From the NCBI GenBank assembly GCA_963281255.1, contig OY725498.1:3100001-3164000 (forward strand): a DNA stretch of 64,000 bases, given 5' to 3'. The translations under genes and the position numbers were made by a program. The notes under the pieces were generated by a model, which saw only the letters and a list, made by a program, of their open reading frames with translations, did not search any database and was not told the DNA's origin. This stretch comes from Aphrocallistes beatrix (lineage: Eukaryota > Porifera > Hexactinellida > Sceptrulophora > Aphrocallistidae). This document shows positions 20,668 to 33,126 of the stretch, piece after piece (position 1 is the stretch's first letter; each line of letters opens with the position of its first letter).

Positions 20668-22293
20668 TAGAGCTAGTAACAACGATTCGCCAACAATGGG
20701 CCCTATGGACAAAAATATACGATTGTTTCTACAATATTTTGAGACAAAGATTTTAACAAGATATTTAAAATAGCATTTAGTGGTTATTACGATTCTAGCT
20801 GTACAACGTAGATAACAAACAACAATCAGATCGAAGGGTAACTCAATATGATACAAATACTTTTAAGCACAGAATGTCTCGAATTTTCAAATCGCTATGT
20901 AGTTGTTAGGAACTTTATGACTTAATCACCTTTTAAGTTGCAAGAAATTTTGTTCTCAAGGCGGAATACAAAATTGAAGATTGCTTAGATTAAATCTTAG
21001 ATTATTTTATATTAATTTATTTATATGTCAGTACAGTAAGGTAACCATCCTAAGCATATTTCAAAAAATGACCAGCATCCAGATTTGTGGAAAGTTGGCA
21101 GGGAGACGAGTGCTTAACCATCGCTTGCCACAGGAATGTGTTGCGTCATTTCCGGTTTAAGCCATTTTCAATGGGGAAGCCATAAAAATTTGGGTATTTA
21201 CTATAAATAGGAAATACCCCAAGCCGTTCGGGGGTTAAAGAGTGTAAAGCACAGGGTGACTACCGAGATTTTCTATGTCACTGAAACTTGCATTCTTAAA
21301 TTTAATATGCGCTCTTAATTGGCCACAATGATATTTGTGGTATTTTTATGTCCCAGAGGATATAATATATTTTAGGGTTCAGTAAGCTTAAGTATGGTAA
21401 GAGTCGAAAAATATGTATAAAATCAAAAGCTAAGAGTTGCTAACAAATAATAGACTCGACTTGATTTAAAGATTAGCTTTCTAGTTCTATTATCCTTGTA
21501 GAAGAGTCGAAATATGCTTTGACCCCTAAATTCTAACAAAAGGTTTTACAGCATTTTTATACCTACTTGTTGTTTTACAAGACAAAAAAAACACCGAAAA
21601 TGGGTTAAACCGGGGTCAGTTCCAAGGTGACCTGTTCCCTCAAAATCAGGAAAACGACTGTAACCTTGTATAACAATAATTTTTTATTTATCCTAGGGCA
21701 TTAATGGTTAAGGGATTCATTGATGAAAATAATATCCTAACTCTTTATCTGCAGATCCGACAAATTTCATGGAGTAAACTTGAAACTAATGTTCAAAAAT
21801 TTAAACATCTCGAAACAATCAAAATAAACAAAATAACGCTGAAAGAAAGTCGAAGTATGTGATAGTTAACTTCAGGTGTCATAGTTTGAAAGACCTTTTT
21901 CACTCGTTTGAAAACACCAAATTAGTTAGAATAAGTTATCACTGAAATTTGCAATTAATTATTTAATCAAATTTGGCATCATTTTGTATTACAACAATTC
22001 CCATCGACTTTGGCATAAGCATGAAAATTATTATAATGTTTTGTGGTATAATTCCAATTTGGATGTATTTGACTCTACCTTCATATCTCAGGGATTTCGA
22101 CAAAAATGGAATAACACAATTAGAAAGATAAAGCGTTGGGGAGCAAACTATAGTTTCCGGTAATTTTTGAACAAATACAAGATCCTAAATACAGTTTTGT
22201 CTCCTAAAATGAGAAAATTCGCTGTTTAGAATTACTTGGAGACGAGGAGCAACTATTCAACGATACGTGATATCGTTACCAAGTTCAACCCCT
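20668..22293. other. PTP intron, unannotated 1.6 kb
   Basis: AT-rich. No gene or repeat that I recognise. Confidence 0.4.
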
Positions 22294-22610
22294 GCAAGCG
22301 CGCTTCGCTTGGTTACCCTGCGCGGCTGGCGGACATTTTATGTCCGCCGGAGGCGCCCTGCTGGCACCTGGGGTCACATTGATTAATTATAAGGGAGATA
22401 ACATCCCTAAATACGTCTGTCTAACTGTTATAATCGAAATCGCACGAGAAATCACCAAATTTGTCAATTTTCAAAATTTTGATGAGTAATGATGACGTAA
22501 TAACAGGGTGATGAGTCATCATTTTTTATAATAGTTGGATAATATGTGAGGTATATTAATATACATATTCTATTAAAATTTTAGCCTTCGATCTCCTATA
22601 ATGGCTTATA
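22294..22610 (-). repeat. HLR copy 10, 3' part only
   Basis: Hairpin end CAAGCGCGCTTCGCTTGG at 22294, then the body to TATAATGGCTATAATGG. The 5' half is missing. Confidence 0.8.
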
Positions 22611-22632
22611 ATGGCTATAATGGTTGAACTTT

Positions 22633-23161
22633 TGACATGGCTTTATAGTAAACACATTTGTTTTTGGGATGATATTGTTTAGAGCGTCTGCTAATGAAGT
22701 ATTCAGAGTTTTAAGGTATTTGTTTACTATTTTTTTGTTGTGCAACTGCCATGGGTTACAGCAAGCTAATTGCCAACTGGACTACTTTGAGATATAATCT
22801 TGTTCATGATGAAGACATATTGTATCATTTTCTGGTGTAAAAATGTGACCAGCTCTGATCTCCAAAAGATGTATTGCATCATTATCGAGATCAGATATTT
22901 TCTTAAGGCCTTGTTTTCTAACATATTTCGTTTTGTGGCAATTTTCGTATAAAATTATACCAACAGAACACCCTGAAATATCCGTATTGCTTTAGACAAG
23001 AACAAATTATATAATTCTGAATTATCAATGATGACAGTTTTCGCATAATTATACGACGACTCCAAAGTATTTATGTTATTATAATACTTATGACAATCCT
23101 TCATTATATACAAAGTAGTGCAGCTGGAATTCGATCCCGAAATAGAAACCGTATTTGGCAA
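22633..23161 (-). pseudogene. unrecognised Cys/His-rich coding remnant
   Basis: On the minus strand 22973-22633 reads CSVGIILYENCHKTKYVRKQ, GLKKISDLDNDAIHLLEIRA, GHIFTPENDTICLHHEQDYI, then one TAG stop. It continues WQLACCNPWQLHNKKIVNKY and LKTLNTSLADALNNIIPK. The upstream frame (23161-22955) contains SSCTTLYIMKDCHKYYNNIN. Codon structure is unusually clean for this AT-rich window, with one stop in about 115 codons. Paired Cys/His (YENCH, ICLHH, ACC) suggest a zinc-binding module. I do not recognise the family. It lies in a PTP intron on the same strand and could be a dead transposon gene or an old host-gene copy. Confidence 0.45.
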
Positions 23162-23350
23162 GTTTTACATAACAACATAAACTTGCCATGCGATGCGAAA
23201 TAAACTGAACCCTTAGATGGATTACTATTACAATACATACTTAATTACGAGTATATGCAAAGTTGTGCAGATGAAATTTGATCCCGAATTAGAAACCACA
23301 TTTGACAAGTTTTGGATGGTAACGAAACGTTGCCATGCTATGTGTCTAAG
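23095..23350. repeat. ~90-bp direct duplication
   Basis: 23106-23196 (ACAAAGTAGTGCAGCTGGAA ... ACTTGCCATGCGATG) and 23254-23344 (GCAAAGTTGTGCAGATGAAA ... ACGTTGCCATGCTATG) are diverged copies of the same 90 bp. Confidence 0.7.
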
Positions 23351-23421
23351 CAGAACAATATATTAATTATTTTGTCAATATTGATAACTAAAGAAATTAA
23401 GAAGATTATCGTTTTACAATA

Positions 23422-23875
23422 CAGTACACCCTCGCTAATCGGAACCTCGCTAGTTCGTACCCTCGCTAATCCGAACAGCGAGGGTTCGGATTAGCGAGGG
23501 TTCCGATTAGTGAGGTTCCGATTAGTGAGGGTTCCGATTAGTGAGGGTTCCGATTAGTGAGGTTCCGAACAGCGAGGGTTTCGGATTAGCAAGGGTTCGG
23601 ATTAGGGAGGTTCCGAATAGCGAGGGTTCCGATTAACCTAACTATTCTCTACGAAATAAGGGAACTGGCAGCGAAAAAGAGGATAATCATTATAAAGCAA
23701 ATTAACTTGAATGACTTTTTCTAGTCTTAATGCACTACATTATGCATAGCAATATGTATGAAACAATATTACCGTATATCTCAATATTCTGGGTTATAAA
23801 AATAGATACTTCACTAATCGGAATGATTTTTTCTCTCCTTGGTACAGGGCTGTTCGGATTAGCGAGGGTGTACTG
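23422..23875. mobile_element. pogo-like MITE with internal tandem repeats
   Basis: Ends CAGTACACCCTCGCTAATC, inverted at the right as GATTAGCGAGGGTGTACTG with one base different. TA flanks (23420-23421, 23876-23877). The left part (about 23470-23640) is a set of short repeats of GAGGGTTCCGATTAGT type derived from the TIR. Confidence 0.82.
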
Positions 23876-24651
23876 TATTAGGAAAAAAGAAGATTATTAG
23901 TACTTGTACAAATACTTCTAATATAGTATAGTACAAGTGATAAAAACACACACAAATTTCAACTATAATTCGCACAACTGGAGAAAGTATATCTATATAA
24001 CTGTAGGACTAAGAAATAGAAACAAATATCAATTATTTCAGAGTTATTCATTCGTAGGCATCAGGAAAATTTGAAAAATTTGATAACAATTAAAATTTGG
24101 AATGATTTAAAATAGGTTGGAATTTAACATTAAAAGAACTGATGTAAGCCATGAAATTTACCAGGAAGATTGTACATATATAGAGCAAAATTAAAAAGTA
24201 AATGGACAAATTCTAAACCATTGGAGACATGAAGAATTATTATTTTGAAATTTTTTTGATAAATTGATGAAAATATATGTTTAGATAATAATTAAATCTA
24301 AACTAGGCAATAAAAATACCCAATTTAGCTAAGAATATTAGGTAACTATATGATTAACAACCAGTAAAAAAACTGGACATCTAAGTTAAGAATTGAAAGA
24401 TAAATGTCACATTTGATTAAGGGGCCTCTTAAACAAGAGTGTCCGAACTATAAAAATCGTCAAATTTTGAAATGGTTATAATTATAAAACCAAAAGGTAT
24501 TGAAAGCTGATATTGTACAAATGATCATGCACTAGTATGCAAAACTTACAGGCAAAATTACAAGAATTTCTGAGATGCTCGACATGGAACAGTTGGTCGA
24601 ATTGGAATGGAATGACCCGTATATATACTATATGTATATATATATATATAT
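23876..24651. other. PTP intron, unannotated
   Basis: AT-rich, nothing recognised. Confidence 0.4.
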
Positions 24652-24708
24652 CTGTGACGAATTGATTGAAGAAACTGCCGGTCATAGAAAGCTAATTTTT
24701 GGCATGTC
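24652..24708 (+). repeat. HLR copy 11, short 5' fragment
   Basis: TA repeat followed by CTGTGACGAATTGATTGAAG and CTAATTTTTGGCATGTC, then HLR similarity stops. Confidence 0.75.
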
Positions 24709-25568
24709 ACCTTGAGATTTCAGTATTTCAATTTAGATTTTATTAATCTCGTCTCGTGAAATTCAAAGAATTCAGTTTATTTACTATTTTAGTGCTCGAA
24801 TATACTTCAATATACTCAAAGTTCGATCCCTCAGGGTTCTCCTTCATGTTTTTCAATTAATTATTTTCGTTTTTACTGTAGCAGAAATTTTGTTTCGTGA
24901 TAATTATAATTTACTTCGTATTAAGTCAACTAATCCTGAATGTAAGCTCAATTTGAATACACAAAGTTCACATTGCTAAAGATTATTATACTTAAATAAT
25001 CAATTCCAGTCCATGTCATTAAAAGTTATTTTATGATCGAATTGATTGATCGTAGCATATAATACACTTTAATTGTTGTTTACAATCAAATTATATACTC
25101 AAAATAGCAGTATTCAATCATTTATATGAAATAGAATCGTGTGAATGGGATTATAAAAGGCTGATAATTGATTGGTTCACATAAACCAATGAATTTCAAT
25201 CACAAATAGTTCTTTTGATTGTATTCATAAGTCACTACTGTTTTAGTCCAATGTAATTGCATTATAAAATAATCGAATTTGATTGGTCAGCACATTTTGT
25301 CACCTATCTCAGCAAGGTGTGAACATTTCGCTTAGATCTTCGAACTTTAATCCTAGATTCACTCCATTGCCTACCTTCCATATCAATATCAAGTTTCTAC
25401 TATTTATACTTTGGCTAATATAGGAGAAATGGTAAAAAGTGACAAAATGCTGTGTCATCATGCTGATTCAGCATAATTAGAATCACATATTTCTAACGAC
25501 AGTTACACAATCGAGGATATAATAGTGGAGGATGATAGTGAGAACAACCCGTTTGAAAATGATGAGAA
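24709..25568. other. PTP intron, unannotated
   Basis: Nothing recognised. Confidence 0.4.
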
Positions 25569-26070
25569 CAAGCGCGAATCGCTTGCTTGCGCTGCGCGGC
25601 TGGCGGACACTTTGTGTCCGCCGGAGGCGCCCTGCGGGTGCCTGGGATCACATTGATGAATTATAAGGGAGATAACATCTCTAAATACGTCTGTCCTACT
25701 GTTATATTCTATATCGCATGAAAAATCATCAAATTTACCAATTTTTAAAATTTTGATACGTATGGTGATGACATAACAGAATGGTGAGTGATCATTTTTT
25801 GATGATAGTTGAATAATATGTGAAGAATATTAATAGACACAATCTATCAAAAGTTCTGCATTCTGTCACCTAAAATGGATGAGATATACTCGAAAAACTG
25901 AAATTTCTACTTATAAAAAAAGTGATAATGACGCCATAATTCCATGATGAGTCGACTTTTTCATCAGATGTCAGAACCTATCAGAGCTATAGCCAAAAGA
26001 ATTCCACATTCCAAATATCAGCTTGCTGCACCAGGCAGTTTCTTCAATTAATTCGTTACAGATATATATA
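25569..26070 (-). mobile_element. HLR copy 12
   Basis: Hairpin end CAAGCGCGAATCGCTTGC at 25569 through the body to AATTCGTTACAGATATATAT at about 26065. The TCCTTACT start is absent. Confidence 0.82.
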
Positions 26071-27120
26071 TTTGAAGTATTAATAACAATGACAGCTTAC
26101 TATTGTCGTACAATCATTTCTATTGTTTGAGTGATGCCGTGCATATTATTGTATAGATAAGGTGTGAAAATTAGGTTCCAATTTTTTTGCAGAGGTGTGA
26201 AAATTTTGCTTAGATCTTCTAAATTAATCGTAGACTAATAATTTGACATCTATATCCCAAATCTTAATCAGTTCGGACAAACAATCAAAAATCCTAGCGT
26301 TTAAAAAAATAAGATATATTTGAACAAAAATATAAATATAGTACAGATTAATCGCTTTATTAATTCATGGGATTATATCTTAGAAATATCGATTGGTACA
26401 CGTATGAGGAAACTTTTTAGCAAATTGCAAACTCTGTACTATTAGAAAGGAAAATTTAACTCAATACAATTTTTAAAAAAGTAAATTAGATGGCCAAAAA
26501 GGGCGTCTAATTTCAAATATTTAAGAGAAAGCATAACGCGGAATTGAATTAGTCATAATGATCAATTTGGATCTAGGGAAATGGTATTTATTTGTTGGAA
26601 TAAAGATTGGGAGGTCTATTGGAGTGATTTTTTAAGGACCAGTGGAAATTATTGGGTTTTGGCTGCGAAATATTTTCATAAATCGCTTGTGAGGATGCTT
26701 TTAAATCAAAGTTTTTATCAAGTTGTTAGTTAGTTCTTCATTTTAATAGAATGTACATCTTATTCTGCTCTTTCCAGCATTGAACATTAGAAATTAGTCC
26801 AGAAATTAGTTCAATAGGAATAATCCTGACACATATCTTAATATGTGTCAGGAATATTCCTATTGAACAAATTCAGTCAGTCAATTTTGAATATTTTCTG
26901 AATTGTACTAATATAAAATGAAAATCAAATAATGCTACGTATTCATGATGGTTAGAATATTTTGAGAATCGAAGGGTTCAATGCAATTCTCTATATAATT
27001 TCGTACAAACACAAAAATTCAACTACTTATCTTTGAAATGGTGGCATTGGGAATGCAGACTCACGGAAAGACAGCTCGGCGGTCACCAACCGTTAGTTTA
27101 GTGCTATATATAATATTATA
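26071..27120. other. PTP intron with a 58-bp hairpin
   Basis: Mostly unrecognised. 26810-26867 is a near-perfect hairpin: TTCAATAGGAATAATCCTGA pairs with TCAGGAATATTCCTATTGAA, 6-nt loop, no flanking element seen. Confidence 0.5.
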
Positions 27121-27247
27121 CAAGCGCGCTTCGCTTGCTTGCGCTGCGCGGCTGGCGGACACTTTGTGTCCGCCGGAGGCGCCCTGTGGGCGTCTGGGGT
27201 CACATTGATTAATTATAAGGGAGACAACATCCCTAAATATGTCTGTC

Positions 27248-27966
27248 CATAGCCTACTATATATAAGGCCTAAGAGTAACTTAACCAGGGATGCGGTAGA
27301 AGATGGATGAAGAAATACATGAGCTACCTTAAATCATTAACAAAGCAAAATAGAGCTTAGGAATGGATTACCAGCATATATAAATATGGTGTCAAAGCAC
27401 CCATATCCGTTGTTAAAATTTAGATTAGCTATCAAATGATTGCGCAACAGGTTATATTTGGGTCAAATTTAGTGTTTTTAAGAGGCCGTTTAAGGGCACT
27501 TCTAAGTGTTTTTATTATAAGGTTTTTCGCATTGAACTGAGAAGTGAATGTGTTAATACGAAAAATTTGGAAATTTTTCTTGGAATGTTCTTACATTCCA
27601 GTGTTGTAATGTAAGAACATTCCAAGAAAAATTTCCAAATTTTTCGTATTAACACATTCACTTCTCAGTTCAATGCGAAAAACCTTATAATAAAAACACT
27701 TAGAAGTGCCCTTAAACGGCCTCTGAAAATCACTAAATTTGACCCAAATATAACCTGTTGCGCAATCATTTGATGGCTAAACTAAATTTTAACAACGGAT
27801 ATGGGTGCTTTGACACCATATTTATATATGCTGGTAATACATTCCTAAGCTCTATTGTGCTTTGTTAATGATTTAAGGCAGCTCATGTATTTCTTCAACC
27901 ATCTTCTACAAAATCCCTAGTGCCAAATTCGCAAGTTACTCTGAGGCCTTATTATAGTAGGCTATG
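27248..27966. mobile_element. complete palindromic foldback element, 7-bp TSD
   Basis: The whole 719 bp is one inverted repeat, centred near 27605. The left arm starts CATAGCCTACTATATATAAG and the right arm mirrors it. The centre reads TTGGAATGTTCTTACATTCC / its complement. The TSD GTCTGTC is perfect (27241-27247, 27967-27973). A 7-bp TSD and CATAG start are shared with the P-type elements here, so it may be a non-autonomous relative. No coding capacity. Confidence 0.85.
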
Positions 27967-28332
27967 GTCTGTCCTACTGTTATATTCGATATCGCACGAA
28001 AAATCACCAAATTTTTCAATTTTTAAAATTTTGATGCGTAATGATGACGTCATAACGGAGTGATGAGTCATCATTTTTTGATGATAGTTGCATCATATGT
28101 GAGAAAATTAATATACACATTCTATTAAAATTTCAGCCTTCTATCTCCTATAATGGCTGAGTTATGCTCGAATAACTGTGTTGCTTAACTTTTAAAAATG
28201 TGACAATGACGTCATAATTCCATGATGAATCGACATTTTGCTCTGAGTTCAGAACCTACTGGAGCCATAGCCAAAAGACTCCCACATGCCAAAAATTAGC
28301 TTTCTATGCCCTGCAGTTTCTTCAATCAATTC

Positions 28333-29039
28333 GACCACTTCATTATTATATATTCGTATCTTACGTTGTAATTGGCATAACATCAACAATATTTCCATTA
28401 ATCAGAATCAACTGGGAAAAGATGAACCCTTGAGTGTTTGCAGTGGAATCCGAAATTTTGACATAATTAGCTCATTAATGAGTTAATGAGCTCATTATCT
28501 TTCGCAAAGTGAGTAACAAGAAATCTGCTCGAGATAGAGAAATTTAGACGTTATATTCGGAATCTACACCCCTTAATTACCCTAGGAATTCATTTTTAGA
28601 TTGATTGAACATCTCTACTGGCTAATAATTAGATTTTTGTGTCGGCTCTGCCACCCTAGCCACCTTTACTAAGTGGTTTCAATAGCACAATGTGGTTGAA
28701 GTGGCAGAACCGACACAAAAATCTAATTATTAGGCAGCAAAGATGTTCAATCAATCTAAAAATGAAATCCTTGGGTAATAAAGGGGTGTAATTTCTCTAT
28801 CTCGAGCAGATTTCTTGTTACTCACTTTGCGAAAGATAATGAGCTCATTAACTCATTAATGAGCTAATTATCTCAAAAATTTCAAAATACAGTATGGATT
28901 CCACTGCAAACACTCAAGGGTTTTTTATCTTGTTCTAGTTGATTATGATTAATGGAAATATTGTTGATGTTATGCCAATTACAACGTAAGATACGAATAC
29001 ATAATAATGAAGTGGTCGAATACTTTTGTCATCTGACTG
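28333..29039. mobile_element. Tc1-type foldback MITE, left tip lost
   Basis: The right end, minus strand, starts CAGTCAGATGACAAAAGTAT and then TCGACCACTTCATTATTATG. The left arm begins only at CGACCACTTCATTATTATAT, joined directly to HLR sequence (AATCAATTCG). Arms are complementary to about 28680/28690 and include CTCATTAATGAG palindromes. TA at the right (29040-29041). Confidence 0.8.
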
Positions 29040-29071
<32 letters not shown>

Positions 29072-29107
29072 TACATTAATCGAGTTTTAATAATAAGGAT
29101 ACTAGAG

Positions 29108-29560
29108 CAGGGGTTCTCAACCTGGGGTACGCCAGGTGTTTTTCGAGGGGTACGCTGAACCAACTTTAAATGTCTTGAAGTAATATGAAATTACTGTATC
29201 TCTGGTAATTACTTCTGATTCGAGACCTGCCATAAGTAAACCGTAAATATGACAGTACGTATTATTTGGTTAATTATGTAAGGTTGCTAATTACCAGTGT
29301 ATATTTTGACACTAATTTATGAACTTCATTTGACTATAACATTTTAGGGTTTCAATTTCTAGATATAAATTCTAAAATTAAATTGTTATTTCACATAATT
29401 AAAGATCATTTTAAAATTTAATTATGTTTTATTCATCATATTACAAATTATATCAACATATAATAAATTAGCGGAATCTTGTGAGATTTGAATCGAGGGT
29501 ACCTGGACTTTTCCTTTCGCTTCAGGGGCAACGCAGGTTGTAAATGTTTGAGAACCCCTG
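29108..29560. mobile_element. hAT MITE
   Basis: Ends CAGGGGTTCTCAACCTGGGG and (minus strand) CAGGGGTTCTCAAACATTTA. Perfect 8-bp TSD TACTAGAG (29100-29107, 29561-29568). 453 bp, non-coding. Confidence 0.9.
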
Positions 29561-30023
29561 TACTAGAGTATAGATCCACCTAATAGTATAGGAAGCACAC
29601 TAAAAATAGAATGGTTACATAGTCACAAATTGGACTAATTAAAACTTTAATATAAAACGCCAATTTCTAATGTTTTAAAAAGAAAATATCTTATGGGAAA
29701 TTAGATTTATGCAAATAAAGGGGTAACAAAAAATCAACAAAATCATGAAGCATGAGGTTGTTTATTAATATACTATTTCGATAAAAAATTCATAAAAATA
29801 CCTCAAATAAAATCCATAGAGTATTATTTAGATCTACTACAAATATTAATTCTTAAAAATGAAAAGGTTTATTTCAATTAAATGTTTTATGCCACGCAAT
29901 TACGAAATATTGCAAATTTACTATTAGCATAATATAATCATGAAAAGAATAATTCAAAGATATAATTTGGTATAATACATAATTAAAGAAACATTAGTTA
30001 AAATAATCAAATGATTAGTGAAC
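29561..30023. other. PTP intron, unannotated
   Basis: Nothing recognised. Confidence 0.4.
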
Positions 30024-30190
30024 CTGCAATGAATGAGAAGAGGAGACCGTGGAATATTCAAATTGTTATACGTCGATTTAACGACTCTGTGAAATTCCAA
30101 AATTAATGATATTTCAGGTAATCCGAAATCGGGCCATGCTATAAATTGAAAATGGTTAACATTTCTAGGTTTATCAGATCCAATAGAACT
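30024..30190 (-). CDS. receptor-type PTP, exon with WPD loop and catalytic Cys
   Basis: The 167-bp exon encodes SSIGSDKPRNVNHFQFIAWP, DFGLPEISLILEFHRVVKST and YNNLNIPRSPLLIHC plus the first two bases of Ser. HFQFIAWPDFGLP is the WPD loop, whose Asp is the general acid of the reaction. LLIHC carries the catalytic Cys just before the intron. Most PTPs have WPDHGVP; Phe-Gly-Leu here is an unusual but allowed variant. The acceptor is TTTTCTATAG and the donor is TGCAG/GTTCAC. Phase 0 in, phase 2 out, matching both neighbours. The domain order WPD then [10 protein letters not shown] across the intron is exactly that of the family. Confidence 0.92.
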
Positions 30191-32767
30191 CTATAGAAAA
30201 TTATGAAAATAATTAATACATTCAAACACAGGAAGTATGTGTACTAGTACATTATATCTCAAAGGTAGGGACATCAAATATTTATTTTTAAAACAGCAAG
30301 CTAAAGATAAATGGTACATTTTGTTAACTGAATTAATACACCAGTGACAATGATATTGAAGTTCACAGACGATGCTACATTTTCATCAATTTGTAGAGTC
30401 ACTATATAATATTAAACAAAAATTCGAAATTTTTTGAAAAGTAACTAAATCGATCAAAGTAAGTTGGTTAACCTGAGATATTTCTTATAACAAATTTAAT
30501 CAGGTGCTACTTAGAGCGGCAAGAGAAACAATTTTTGCACACAAGAGGCTGTTCATCAATTTTCTTAAATTTATCTCCATACTTCTATAAAATCCACTAT
30601 GCTATTTGCTCAAACAATATTTACATTTTGATAAATCCTTTTCATTAATCCCAAAAATAAAAAGAGACCAATGTGAGTCAGCGAAGGATATGATATAGCA
30701 GCAGATTCACTTGTCAAAGCAAATCAGCAAATGTCTCAAAAACTAACCAATTTTTGAAACCTACGACCAAAATATCTCACAAACGATTGATCATCTTGGG
30801 GAATATTTTGAATTAGATGGGGATAAGAAAGAATCTTTAAGCGGTTTCCTCCGTAAAATTCGAAATCTTGCAAGGAAACGTGTTTTAAGCATAACATACA
30901 TGTCATATTCGTTAGGCTAGCTTCTGAAAATGGTCCTTTATTGTTGGAATTTCGTTCCAAATTAATTTACGAAAGATGCGGAGAACATGGCATACAAGAA
31001 GAGCTAAATGTTGTCAAAATAATAACATTAGTTTAATAGATATTTCTATAGACAGTCTTGTGTATTCACTAATTATCAAAGATAATAGAATTTCCTGTTC
31101 TATATTTACCAACAATTTGATTTTTTATTATACTTTAATTTGTACATCATCTAAAATGGTATTTTGGATCCGGCATAATCAATTTTCTATATCCAAATAA
31201 TACATTTCATAGTGTTAGCTGCTAACATAAAGGAGATATGTGTATTCAAAGACATTTGGTAAAAATGAAGGAGCCATATCTCATAAACCGGAAGCCATAG
31301 GAGAATTCTGATCGTGCCAATCGCTTTTGATGAGTCGATAACCTATATGCATATAATACATTTTGTATGCCTTAGTTGCACCCAGAAGCCTATTCCCTGT
31401 CAAATGCCATTTTAAGCCACTGTGTTATTCGGGTAACCAAATATTCGGTTGACCAAATTATTTGGTTTGATCATTATTCGGGTGAACAAATTATTTGGTC
31501 GGGCCATTATTCGGTTAAATTGGCATTTGGTTGAAGCGGTTTCAAACTTGATAAGTACACATTCATCGAGTTTCAATAGTAAGGATGTACACAAAAGTAT
31601 TTAACTACCTCGAAAGCCACCATACAAAAATAATTAAAGTGGCTCTATAATGGAATATGTCTGAAATTGAAAGAAAAGTTTTTATTTAAAATTCGTAACT
31701 TAAACATCCGAATTACTAATTTTTTAAACTTTGAACACAAATATTTATACCCATGTAGAAAATTATCAACCTGTGCCACATTGTGTCATTAATAGCCATA
31801 ATATATAATGGCCGTGATTTGGGACAAGTAAATTAAGTATCAAAGGTAGATATTTGACGTTATAATCAGAAATTACAGTTTTGAGCATTAAAATTCAGTA
31901 ACTAGAGGCTATAGAAGCATTTTATTATGAATTACAGGCACACATTTAACATTCCCACATGTTACATGTGTGCCCTTTATTTATTGGCAAAATTTATCAT
32001 ATTTCAATTATAATATATGGTTTATTGCGCGTAAATAGAATTTTTGGTCGGGAGGTCCAGAATAGTTTTTTTTCATGTTTCATGTTTTATAGAACCCCTA
32101 TAAACATTGAGGACAGGATCATTTTTACACATTAGTCGTAAAATGATCCCCCGTGTATTGAGAGGAAATGACTTTTTTCTGGCAAGGTGTTCACGATAAA
32201 GTTACATACGGTCAAATGAAAGTTTGATACTTTGGGCTCCCTCCGGAGGGTCTAAATATTATTTCATTTGAAAGTACTATTATAACCTACATTTAAAAAA
32301 CATGGGAGAGTCACGCAACTAAACACCACAATAAGTTTCAGAACAAAATGCTATATATGCTGAAAAAACGTCTTTTAAGTTGTCACATCGATTTTATCTA
32401 ATGTACGTAGAATAGAAACAAACAAAACAAATAGCATTCAAGATTTAAATTTGATACTTAAATATAGTATATGAAATAAAAATGTTTCTGTACGCATAAA
32501 GGAATTCAGTCTTCTAAGTTACAAGTCCTAAAAATAAAACAATGAAGCTTAATTAATTTTGATATTTCAGATAACAGAAATTCAAATTATTCAAAGCATG
32601 CTAATATGCATACCATAAAAACCAATACATTTGTTCAATCAGAATGAAATTACGTATATCTAGGTTTGAACCGATAGCGAATACAATGATAATAATGAAA
32701 TACAATTCTGAGGGTTTGAAAATTTCATTCTATTTCCAGCAAAAATCCCACTGTGCCAGGTTCCACA
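30191..32767. other. PTP intron, mostly unannotated 2.6 kb
   Basis: 31557-31585 holds an isolated inverted HLR 5' end (ATCGAGTTTCAATAGTAAGG). About 31587-31870 looks like a decayed Tc1-type MITE, with ACACAAAAGTATTTAACTAC and ATCAACCTGTGCCACATTG as in the MITE at 46875-47290. The rest is unrecognised. Confidence 0.45.
31424..31545. repeat. short imperfect tandem repeat
   Basis: Repeated TTATTCGGGT / CCAAATTATTTGG units, four to five copies with much variation. Confidence 0.55.
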
Positions 32768-32833
32768 AGGGCGCCGCTGGCGGACACAAAAGTGAATGCC
32801 AGCCGCGCAGCGCAAGCAAGTGCAGCGCCGCTT
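32768..32833 (+). repeat. HLR copy 14, 3' hairpin fragment
   Basis: GGCGCCGCTGGCGGACACAA through GCGCAAGCAAG to CGCCGCTT; only the 3' end remains. Confidence 0.7.
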
Positions 32834-32850
32834 ATACGTATACTATATAT

Positions 32851-33126
32851 AACGGATTGATTGAATAAACTACCAGGCACCGAAAGCAGTTTTTTCATTT
32901 GGATTCTTTTGGCTATTGCTCCACAGTTCTGATCTCAGACGAAAATGTCGACTCATCATGGAATAATGATGTCTGTCAACATTTTTTTATATTTTGAAAT
33001 TTATGTTACTAGAATATAACTCAGCCATTTTAGGTCACAGAAGCTTGAAATCTTAAGAGAATGTGCACCTCTGGCGGACACAAAGTGTCCGCCAGCCGCG
33101 CAGTGCAAGTAAGCTAAGCGTGCTTG
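32851..33126 (+). repeat. HLR copy 15, internally deleted
   Basis: AACGGATTGATTGAATAAAC to about AGAGAATGTGCACC, then jumps to the GGCGGACAC/GTGTCCGCC hairpin and ends AAGCGTGCTTG. The central ~170 bp are deleted. Confidence 0.78.

Larger units (their letters stand above)
27121..29099 (-). mobile_element. HLR copy 13, with two nested foldback elements
   Basis: 3' hairpin end CAAGCGCGCTTCGCTTGC at 27121. The body is interrupted at GTCTGTC by 27248-27966 and resumes at GTCTGTCCTACTGTT. Near the 5' end a second foldback (28333-29039) sits beside the TA repeat (29038-29064). The 5' end TCCTTATTATTAAAACTCG is read down from 29099. Confidence 0.82.
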
